Part shown: positions 1-5,014 of the stretch, one piece after another | Layout of the letters: each line of letters starts with the position of its first letter | Position numbering within the stretch: the first letter of the stretch is position 1 | Source of the DNA: Massilia sp. | GTDB lineage: Bacteria > Pseudomonadota > Gammaproteobacteria > Burkholderiales > Burkholderiaceae_D | DNA: 5,014 nt | NCBI GenBank assembly: GCA_028291845.1 | Contig: JAQGNM010000410.1 | Coordinates: 1-5,014, forward strand | Direction of reading: 5' to 3' | Made by a program: the position numbers and the translations under genes | Notes under the pieces: model-generated | What the model was told of the DNA's origin: nothing | Databases searched by the model: none | Seen by the model: only the letters and a program-made list of their open reading frames with translations

Positions 1-13
1 AACTCTTCAGTTC
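1..13 (-). rRNA. 16S ribosomal RNA, first bases only (partial)
   Basis: The window ends on the minus strand with GAACTGAAGAGTT. AAGAGTT is the start of the universally conserved AAGAGTTTGATC near the 16S 5' end, and GAACTGAAGAG is the form I recall for beta-proteobacteria (E. coli has AAATTGAAGAG). By alignment to E. coli numbering, base 1 of the window is about position 13 of the rRNA, putting the mature 5' end near 13, give or take a few bases. The upstream promoter, boxA and boxC agree with this. The rest of the rRNA operon lies outside the window. Confidence 0.87.
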
Positions 14-26
14 AATCTCTGTTTAA

Positions 27-40
27 TGTCATTGCTGACA
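27..40 (-). other. GCAA tetraloop hairpin next to the 16S 5' end
   Basis: The minus strand reads TGTCA-GCAA-TGACA: five perfect pairs with a GNRA-type GCAA loop, ending 13 bases before the inferred mature 16S 5' end. The position suggests a role in leader folding or 5'-end maturation, which is an inference. Confidence 0.55.
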
Positions 41-67
41 GATCGCTCACTCAAAATACTGACAGGC

Positions 68-83
68 CACTATTTTCATAGCG
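68..83 (-). other. GAAA tetraloop hairpin in the 16S leader
   Basis: The minus strand reads CGCTAT-GAAA-ATAGTG: six pairs including one G-U wobble, capped by a GNRA-type GAAA loop. A further G-C pair can form beyond one G-G mismatch. It is probably a structural element of the pre-16S leader. Confidence 0.55.
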
Positions 84-124
84 CCTATATTTCTTTTTTG
101 TGAACATTTGATAATTTAAGTATT

Positions 125-140
125 CAAGACCGAAGTCTTG
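125..140 (-). other. UUCG tetraloop hairpin in the 16S leader
   Basis: The minus strand reads CAAGAC-TTCG-GTCTTG: six perfect base pairs closed by C-G around a UUCG loop, one of the most stable RNA tetraloops. No T-run follows on either strand, so it is not an intrinsic terminator. It is more likely a folding or processing element of the pre-rRNA leader. Confidence 0.75.
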
Positions 141-155
141 GCACTTTCATCAAAC

Positions 156-163
156 GCCCACAC
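156..163 (-). promoter_or_regulatory. boxC-like element
   Basis: The minus strand reads GTGTGGGC, matching the GTGTGGG boxC motif of rrn leaders. It lies 15 bases after boxA, in the expected boxB-boxA-boxC order. Its exact role in antitermination is less defined than that of boxA. Confidence 0.6.
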
Positions 164-178
164 TTATCGACTGTTAAT

Positions 179-190
179 TGTTAAAGAACT
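179..190 (-). promoter_or_regulatory. boxA antitermination element
   Basis: The minus strand reads AGTTCTTTAACA, very close to the rrn boxA TGCTCTTTAACA, and is followed by ATTAACAG as in many proteobacterial rrn leaders. In RNA, boxA is bound by NusB-NusE (S10), and with NusA, NusG and SuhB it lets RNA polymerase read through the long untranslated operon without Rho termination. Confidence 0.85.
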
Positions 191-191
191 T

Positions 192-203
192 GTTCTGTGG
201 AAC
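192..203 (-). promoter_or_regulatory. boxB-like hairpin of the rrn antitermination site
   Basis: The minus strand reads GTTC-CACA-GAAC, a perfect 4-base-pair stem with a 4-base loop, ending 1 base before the boxA stretch. In E. coli rrn leaders a boxB hairpin precedes boxA in this order. The stem is short, and it competes with an alternative dyad AGAAC-AA-GTTCT (196-185) that overlaps boxA, so the call is tentative. Confidence 0.45.
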
Positions 204-255
204 TGCTTGCTGCTTGTCGACAAAGCGTTGTGTTTGTCAGCCGCGAAGAAGAAAG

Positions 256-297
256 AGTATGAAGCATTTTGCTTATTACGTCAACTTCTTTTTATTT
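256..297 (-). promoter_or_regulatory. rRNA operon promoter with A-rich UP element
   Basis: On the minus strand, -35 TTGACG (284-279), a 17-base spacer and -10 CATACT (261-256). An A-rich tract at 297-286 (AAATAAAAAGAA) abuts the -35, as expected of an UP element bound by the RNA polymerase alpha subunit. The -35 matches the consensus at 5 of 6 positions, the -10 at 4 of 6, and the spacing is optimal. Transcription would start near 250-247. This is the stronger of the two candidate promoters by its hexamers, and its position upstream of boxA and 16S fits an rrn promoter. The spacer holds an inverted repeat, reported separately. Confidence 0.7.
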
Positions 298-351
298 CGT
301 GTTTCACTCGCTTCACACTGCATTTGCATGCGTTGCTCTGCGAGGGGGCGA

Positions 352-381
352 ACTATAGCAAGCCGACGCTGCAATCCGCAA
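352..381 (-). promoter_or_regulatory. Candidate upstream rRNA promoter (P1-like)
   Basis: On the minus strand, -35 TTGCGG (381-376), an 18-base spacer and -10 TATAGT (357-352). The -10 is preceded by TGC, giving an extended -10. The bases after it are TCGCCCCC, a GC-rich discriminator like those of growth-rate and stringently controlled rRNA promoters. The -35 matches the consensus at only 3 of 6 positions, so the extended -10 would carry most of the strength. Transcription would start near 345-343. The element lies directly after the jetD stop codon. Confidence 0.5.
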
Positions 382-384
382 GGC

Positions 385-1575
385 TTATTTTTGGTTTGAT
401 ACAGCCTCGATCGCGGCACGCACCCAGCCGAAGCCGAGCCGCTCCTGCTCCATCCGCAGGCGCTCGCCGAATACATCATTGCGCAAGGCGTCGTACAGCG
501 CGTACTCGGCGGCGCTCAGGCGCGCCAGCTCGCCGGTATGACGCTTGTCGCGCTCCTCCATCCCCCACAGGGCGCGGTGCGTCTGCAAGGTGGCCGCGTC
601 CATCAGCAGGGATTGCGCATGGGGCGCGTGGGCACGCAGGCGGTCGAGGATGGCAAAACCGTGGGTGTCGATATCACCCCAGTAAATCAGTTCGCGCTTG
701 GTCAACCACGGCACCCGGGCCAGGCGTTCCACCCCGTAGCCGCCGCCGAACACGACGATGGCGCCGGGGGCGTCGGGAAAGGCCAATCCGTTGATTTCGT
801 TTTCGGTAACGAACACCCGCGTCGCGCCAATATCGAGGCGCGCCAATTGCGCCACCGGGACCGATATGTCCGACAGCCCGGCGATGTAGAGGGCGGGATC
901 GAGAATGCGCATGCGAACCAGCGCGGGCTTACCGAGCAAGCCATAGCGGACTTCGAACTGGCGCGCGCCAACGGCGTCATGGTCGATCGCCTCGGCAGGC
1001 AGCACCTGGTCCAGTAATTCGGTCAGCAAGGCCTTGCGGCTTTCGATGAATTTGCTGTCGACACCGGCGATGTCGAGTTGGCGCAGGTAGATGCCGGGAC
1101 GCGGGTGCGCGGCAAACCAGCGCAGTATCTCCAGCACGCGCGGCCATTGCGCGGCCTGCTCGAGCACCAGCAGCGCGCGGCGCGCCAACCATGGGCGCAG
1201 TTGGGGAAAGCCGGCCAGGGTGACATCGGCCAGCCGCTCGAACCTGCGGGCGTCGGCGCCGCGCCCGATCAGGCGCAGCGCATCGTCCTCGCTGGCGACG
1301 ATGGCGCGATCGGGCAAGCGGTTGCGCCCGGTCTGGCGGTGATTGATCTCGCGCCAGGCAAGCTGGTAACCGTCTGCCGCCTCCCACTCGCGCACCCAGC
1401 CGCGCACGGCGTCGAACTGCTCGCCGATCTCCGCTGCGGAAGGCTGGCGCAGCCTCACCTCGAACGGAAAAAGCGCATCGCCAGAGAGCCGCGCCGCCAG
1501 GATGCGGCCGTCGTCCCACAGGCGCTGCACCTGCTGGCGGACATCGACCGGCTTCGACCAGGCAGAGGCGCTCAT
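385..1575 (-). CDS. jetD: Wadjet subunit JetD, Toprim-domain DNA nuclease
   Basis: The nuclease of the Wadjet complex (396 residues), which in studied systems cuts circular plasmid DNA after JetABC has extruded it. The N-terminal half (about 8-190) fits DUF3322, the DNA-binding/arm part. The C-terminal half (about 195-390) fits DUF2220, a fold related to topoisomerase VI subunit A. Toprim-like acidic motifs are visible: VTENEINGLAFP at 256-267 (E258 and E260 are candidate metal ligands), a glycine-rich FGGGYG at 276-281, and GDIDTHG at 300-306 with the DxD pair D301/D303. A conserved-looking EQERLGFGWV lies at 376-385. All expected acidic residues are present, so the enzyme looks active. The length is normal. 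The ATG overlaps the jetC stop as ATGA, and only a weak AGG precedes it, so translation probably depends on jetC. The TAA stop lies 3 bases before a candidate rRNA promoter -35 box. Assignment to JetD is confident; the exact catalytic residues are inferred from motif position. Confidence 0.93.
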   Translation of the reverse strand: MSASAWSKPVDVRQQVQRLWDDGRILAARLSGDALFPFEVRLRQPSAAEIGEQFDAVRGWVREWEAADGYQLAWREINHRQTGRNRLPDRAIVASEDDALRLIGRGADARRFERLADVTLAGFPQLRPWLARRALLVLEQAAQWPRVLEILRWFAAHPRPGIYLRQLDIAGVDSKFIESRKALLTELLDQVLPAEAIDHDAVGARQFEVRYGLLGKPALVRMRILDPALYIAGLSDISVPVAQLARLDIGATRVFVTENEINGLAFPDAPGAIVVFGGGYGVERLARVPWLTKRELIYWGDIDTHGFAILDRLRAHAPHAQSLLMDAATLQTHRALWGMEERDKRHTGELARLSAAEYALYDALRNDVFGERLRMEQERLGFGWVRAAIEAVSNQK

Positions 1576-4500
1576 GCGGACCTGGCGTCGCGCTCGGCGT
1601 GGTACTCGGCGATGCTGAGATAACGAAGCTTCGACTGGCGCCCTTCTTCACTGTGCACGAAACCGAGACCGGCCACGTAGGGCTCGATGATGTGGATTTT
1701 TTGCAGCGGCGTTACGATCAACAGCTGCAGGTTCATTCGCTTGAACAGCTCCAGGCCAAAGCGCGCCGACTCGTCGGAGCCGCGGCCGAACGCCTCGTCG
1801 ATGACGACAAACCGGAACGAACGCGAACGCACCGCGCCCCATTCGAGCCCGAACTGATACGCAAGGCTGGCGGCCAGCACCGTATAGGCCAGCTTTTCCT
1901 TTTGTCCGCCGGACTTGCCGCCGGCGTCGGTGTAATGCTCGTGCTCACGATCGTCCTCGCGCCAGCGCTCGGATGCGGAAAACACGAACCAGTTGCGCAC
2001 ATCGGTGACCTTGCGGGTCCAGCGGCGGTCCAACTCGGCACTGCCTTCGCGTCCCCTGAAACGTTCGATGATGCGTTTAACCTGCAGGAACTTGGCTTCC
2101 GAGTACTCCTCGTCGGCCGACCCGGTCAACGCGCCCTCGGTGCAGCTGCGCAGATCCTGCTGGAAGTCGCGCAGATCGGCATCGAGATTGTGCTCCGCCT
2201 CCAGCGCGATGTAGCGGTTCGGGTTGTAGTCGATGGCGTGCAGAGAGCTGTTGATGCGCACGATGCGTTCGCGGATGGTCTCGCGCTCGCGCTTGAGCTG
2301 CGACTGAAAACCGGCGATTTCGCGAATCGTGTTTTCGTTCAGCAGCTCCTTGAAGCGCGACGCAAACCGCGGCAGATCATCTGCCTGCAAATTGCCCAGC
2401 ATTTTTTTGAACTCGGGTCCCGCTTCGATGCTGACGTCGACCTCGCGCGCATCGAGCGGCCAGTTGCGTACGTAATTTTGCATGGCGCCGATGATGGCGT
2501 CACGCAGGCGCGCAATTTTTCGGTCTTCGGCGTCGATATGCGCCTGCAGAAAATCGCGGAAATCCTTTTCACGGTTGTCGCTCGATTCCACCGTCAGCGT
2601 GTGCACGCCAAGCGCCTGGGCACGCAGCGACTCGAGCAGGGGAAAGTAGAATGCCTGAGCATCGGCGGGCGTCGCATCGAGCAGGATGGTGCAGTCGTTT
2701 GACGCCAGGGTCGCCTGCTCGAGCTTTTCAGCGGCGCGCGCGTGCGCGGCGCCGGCCTGCGAGAACTGCTCTTCGGCCAGCACCTGCGCCTGGGTCAATT
2801 CCGTGAACTGACCCTGCAGGGTGCGCAGCATATCGGACGACGCCGCCAGCATCGCCAGTTCGCGCTCGAGGCCCTCGACAGCTATCAGCAGCGGCTTCCA
2901 GTCGAGTTCATTGAAATTGTCGAACATGGCCAGCTTTTGCCAACTGCCGAGGATGGCGTCCTGCTGCGCCAGCTCCGTCCTGAGCTGGCCGATGATCTCG
3001 CCGTTTCCCTGAATGCGGGCGGCGAGATTTCTCTCCTGCCTGGTCAGTGCCGCGATCTTCGCCTGGTTCGACCAGCCCAGCACATAGCGGGAGCGGTCGT
3101 CGAGACGGTGGCGGTCATCCTTTTCATGTCTCTCGCCGGCCGCCTTGATCTGGCCGTTGCGGGTGACGGCGCGCTTCTCGCGGCGGAACTCATCGAGCCG
3201 GTCGCAGCAGACGTGATCGAAACGGCGCGACAGTTCGGCGTCGATCCAGGCGTAGAACGGCGAATCCGGTTTGATCTGCAGCTTGCGCGCCAGGGCAGCC
3301 GGCGGCAGTTCGCGCATTTCGGCGGCGACGTTCGTCCGCACCCGGTAATACACCAGTCGGTTACCGATGTTGGTGCTGTCGACCCAGGCGGCGACGGCGC
3401 TGTAATGGGCGTCCGGCACCAGCAGCGACAGGCCGAAGTTGTGCAGCAGGCGCTCGGCGGCGCCTTCCCACGCGCGCTCTTCTTCGCGTACCTGTATCAG
3501 CTCGCCGACAAACGGCAGCGCATCGGGCAGCAGATTGAGCGCGGCGCACAAGGTCGCGCGCAAGGACAGCATCTGGCTCGAAATGTTCGAACGTCTGCCG
3601 CGCAGCGAATCGAGCTCGGAGGTCAGTTCGCCATGCATGCGGCCCAGCTCGCGCAGGCTGACCCCGGCCTCGGTGAGGCGGTTCTGGAACTCGTCGCGCC
3701 GCGCCACGCAGCCTTGTTGTCCCGCTTCGATATCGCGCCGGTTGGCGATGAAGGTGGCGCCGTCGGCGGCGCCAGCCAGTCCGACCGCAGCGGCCAGGGC
3801 ATCGTACTGGGCGCCGCGGCGTGCGCGCTCTTCGCGCAAGGCCTGCAGACGGGCGATATCGGCCTTGATCTGCTCGATGCGATTGCCGCCGTTGGCGGCG
3901 ATGGCATGCGTGATCTCGTCGCGCCGCTGCGCCAGCGCACGGCGCTCGCCGCCGTATTTGACGAGGCGGTCGGTGAGCGCATCGAGTTCGGCCTGGAGCA
4001 AGCTGGTGCGCCTGGCCAGCAGCTCGCGTTTCAAATGGGCGAACCAGGGCCGCAGCATGTCGCGGCAACCGCGCAGCTGTTCGGCTTGATGGCGCAGCGT
4101 TTCGTGACGCTCGCAGTCGTTCGTCAAGGGCGTGAGCTGATCGATCTGCAGCTTGGCTTTCAAGACCGATTCGTGGGCGCGGTTCAAATCGTCAAAATGC
4201 GCGATCAGGGCGGCGATCCGTACTTCGACGGGAAACGCCTCGAGCATGTGGTCGCGCACGAAGTCGGTCAGATTGCCCACCGATTTCATCGAAACGGTCT
4301 GGTGAAACAGGTCCATCGCCTGTTCGCTGGCGATGCCGAACCGGCGGCGGAAATCGTGGCCGTACGGCGGAAATGCGTCGTGCAGGGTGACGCCGGCGGT
4401 GGCGCGCAGACGTTTTCTCAACTGCGCGATGTCGCTGCCGAAGCCGGCAAAATGCTCGGCGATCGACAGGCGCCCGTCGGCGACCACATAGAAACGCTCC

Positions 4501-4973
4501 GGCTGGCCGCGCGTATCCTTCAACCAGAAGACTTGCGCCAGGGTGACGGTCTGATTAAAACCCTCGTTGTGAAACACGCCGAGAATGACCGAATAGCTGT
4601 TCTGGTCGCGCAGCGCGACGGCGCGCGCGCTCATGCCCGTATCGCCCCGTTCGGACTTGTAGTGCCCCAGCACGTAGGTGCGCAGACTGCGCTCCCTGGC
4701 GTCGGCGCCGGCCGCCTTGTTGTACGAGATTTTCTGCGCCGGCACCAGCAAGGTGGTGAGCGCATCGACCAGGGTCGATTTGCCCGATCCGATGTCTCCC
4801 GTCAGCAGGATGTTGTCGCCGCCCGGATGCAGTCGCCAGACCCGCTCGTCGAAGGTGCCCCAGTTGAAGACCTCGAAATGATGCAATCTGAAACCGGCGC
4901 GTTCGTCGGGGGCCTGGGCGAATTCCAGCTCCGGCTCGTCCGCGGCGGACGTCGATTGGGCGCGGTCGTTCAT
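1572..4973 (-). CDS. jetC: Wadjet subunit JetC, MukB/SMC-like ATPase
   Basis: An SMC-like ATPase of 1133 residues, the motor of the Wadjet anti-plasmid complex. In studied systems it dimerises, binds JetA and JetB, and uses ATP to extrude DNA loops so that small circular plasmids are recognised and passed to JetD. The N-terminal head segment covers about residues 25-260, with Walker A GDIGSGKST at 59-67 (K65). Long helical, coiled-coil-like stretches at about 265-475 and 640-760 flank a hinge-like region at about 485-640, which contains a TRNGQIK...RHEKDDR...YVLGWSNQ block that I recall as typical of this family (COG4913). The C-terminal head segment has the ABC signature SGGQ at 1021-1024 and Walker B FVVIDE at 1055-1060 (D1059, E1060). 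The length fits type I JetC and no motif is broken. There is no Rad50-type CxxC zinc hook; the CC at 589-590 does not form one. The start is set by the ATGA overlap and the AAGG ribosome site. The head/coil architecture is certain; Wadjet rather than another condensin follows from the jetD neighbour. Confidence 0.93.
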   Translation of the reverse strand: MNDRAQSTSAADEPELEFAQAPDERAGFRLHHFEVFNWGTFDERVWRLHPGGDNILLTGDIGSGKSTLVDALTTLLVPAQKISYNKAAGADARERSLRTYVLGHYKSERGDTGMSARAVALRDQNSYSVILGVFHNEGFNQTVTLAQVFWLKDTRGQPERFYVVADGRLSIAEHFAGFGSDIAQLRKRLRATAGVTLHDAFPPYGHDFRRRFGIASEQAMDLFHQTVSMKSVGNLTDFVRDHMLEAFPVEVRIAALIAHFDDLNRAHESVLKAKLQIDQLTPLTNDCERHETLRHQAEQLRGCRDMLRPWFAHLKRELLARRTSLLQAELDALTDRLVKYGGERRALAQRRDEITHAIAANGGNRIEQIKADIARLQALREERARRGAQYDALAAAVGLAGAADGATFIANRRDIEAGQQGCVARRDEFQNRLTEAGVSLRELGRMHGELTSELDSLRGRRSNISSQMLSLRATLCAALNLLPDALPFVGELIQVREEERAWEGAAERLLHNFGLSLLVPDAHYSAVAAWVDSTNIGNRLVYYRVRTNVAAEMRELPPAALARKLQIKPDSPFYAWIDAELSRRFDHVCCDRLDEFRREKRAVTRNGQIKAAGERHEKDDRHRLDDRSRYVLGWSNQAKIAALTRQERNLAARIQGNGEIIGQLRTELAQQDAILGSWQKLAMFDNFNELDWKPLLIAVEGLERELAMLAASSDMLRTLQGQFTELTQAQVLAEEQFSQAGAAHARAAEKLEQATLASNDCTILLDATPADAQAFYFPLLESLRAQALGVHTLTVESSDNREKDFRDFLQAHIDAEDRKIARLRDAIIGAMQNYVRNWPLDAREVDVSIEAGPEFKKMLGNLQADDLPRFASRFKELLNENTIREIAGFQSQLKRERETIRERIVRINSSLHAIDYNPNRYIALEAEHNLDADLRDFQQDLRSCTEGALTGSADEEYSEAKFLQVKRIIERFRGREGSAELDRRWTRKVTDVRNWFVFSASERWREDDREHEHYTDAGGKSGGQKEKLAYTVLAASLAYQFGLEWGAVRSRSFRFVVIDEAFGRGSDESARFGLELFKRMNLQLLIVTPLQKIHIIEPYVAGLGFVHSEEGRQSKLRYLSIAEYHAERDARSA

Positions 4974-5014
4974 GCTTCACCTTCGGCGCTGCCGGCGTGG
5001 GCGCCGTATTGGGC
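4970..5014 (-). CDS. jetB: 3' end of the gene upstream of jetC, probably jetB (partial)
   Basis: Only the last 14 codons and a TGA stop are inside the window; the tail reads AQYGAHAGSAEGEA. The frame was chosen because its stop overlaps the jetC start as ATGA, the same junction seen between jetC and jetD, and because its codons end mostly in G or C. The product cannot be recognised from 14 residues. The jetB assignment (DUF4194, the MukE/KITE-like subunit that bridges the kleisin JetA and the SMC-like JetC) rests only on the usual jetA-jetB-jetC-jetD gene order. The jetC frame is also open from the window edge until a TGA at 4981-4979, so a gene ending there is a less likely alternative. Confidence 0.6.
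   Translation of the reverse strand, partial: AQYGAHAGSAEGEA
4977..4984 (-). promoter_or_regulatory. Shine-Dalgarno site for jetC
   Basis: The minus strand reads GAAGGTGA just before the jetC ATG. Its AAGG core ends 6 bases before the start codon, which supports the ATG at 4973 as the true start. The site lies inside the last codons of the upstream gene, as expected for coupled translation. Confidence 0.6.

Larger units (their letters stand above)
14..250 (-). other. 16S rRNA 5' leader (external transcribed spacer)
   Basis: About 237 bases of non-coding, AT-richer sequence run between the likely start of the downstream promoter and the mature 16S 5' end. They contain antitermination boxes and three short tetraloop hairpins, all on the minus strand. 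The part next to 16S should be removed by RNase III and further trimming, because in rrn transcripts the leader pairs with sequence after the 16S 3' end; that partner is outside the window. Short reading frames cross this stretch on both strands, but none looks like a gene. Confidence 0.75.

Noticed and set aside
35..65. Direct repeat CTGACAG at 35-41 and 59-65
   Set aside because: Only 7 bases repeated twice, and the first copy is part of the GCAA hairpin; too little to call a repeat element or attachment site.
125..140. UUCG hairpin as an intrinsic terminator
   Set aside because: No T-run follows the stem on either strand, and it lies within an antiterminated rRNA leader.
315..332. GCATGC and TGCA-rich partial palindromes upstream of the downstream promoter
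   Set aside because: Arms are only 4-6 bases without usable loops, so there is no support for an operator or terminator.
138..794. Plus-strand open frame of 218 codons from the rrn leader into jetD
   Set aside because: It runs antisense through boxA, both promoters and the jetD end, and its C-terminal part is low-complexity arginine/alanine sequence.
1078..1623. Plus-strand open frame of 181 codons antisense to jetD and the jetC end
   Set aside because: Same cause: codon bias of the real minus-strand genes keeps the antisense frame open. No domain or ribosome site was seen.
1599..2702. Long plus-strand open frame of 367 codons antisense to jetC
   Set aside because: It is a shadow frame in GC-rich DNA, fully inside jetC, whose minus-strand product has clear ATPase motifs. 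The antisense product shows no recognisable domain.
3361..4068. Minus-strand 235-codon frame inside jetC in another frame
   Set aside because: It has the arginine/alanine-rich composition typical of an out-of-frame reading of a GC-rich coiled-coil gene.
1..5014. Insertion sequences, transposase genes, CRISPR arrays or tRNA genes
   Set aside because: No transposase-like frame, spaced repeats, terminal inverted repeats or cloverleaf were seen on either strand.

Overview
The window reads almost entirely on the minus strand. It holds the distal half of a Wadjet (JetABCD) plasmid-defence operon, followed directly by the promoter region, leader and first bases of a ribosomal RNA operon. The protein-coding part is GC-rich and tightly packed; the last ~380 bases are clearly more AT-rich. 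The 16S 5' end (GAACTGAAGAGTT) and its leader look like those of beta-proteobacteria. My best guess is Burkholderiales, perhaps Oxalobacteraceae (Massilia, Duganella or Janthinobacterium type). The genus is an inference from memory, not a computed match.

Layout in the direction of transcription, from high to low coordinates. 5014-4970: the last 14 codons of an upstream gene, by context jetB. 4973-1572: jetC, an 1133-residue MukB/SMC-like ATPase with intact Walker A, signature and Walker B motifs. 1575-385: jetD, a 396-residue DUF3322/DUF2220 protein with a Toprim-type nuclease domain. The genes join through two ATGA stop/start overlaps, so they are one translationally coupled unit. 384-14: no protein gene. 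It contains two candidate rRNA promoters (-35/-10 pairs at 381-352 and 284-256), a boxB/boxA/boxC antitermination region (203-156), and three small tetraloop hairpins. 13-1: the first bases of 16S rRNA; the rest lies outside the window.

How the parts work together. In characterised Wadjet systems, JetA (kleisin), JetB (MukE/KITE-like) and JetC (SMC ATPase) form a loop-extruding complex that recognises small circular DNA, and JetD cleaves it. JetA and most of JetB should lie just beyond the 5014 end. The rRNA operon is functionally unrelated. The notable point is adjacency: the upstream rRNA promoter begins 3 bases after the jetD stop codon, with no visible terminator between, so jet transcription probably runs into the rrn leader.

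The defence system itself is a known family. The least expected aspect of the window is where it sits.
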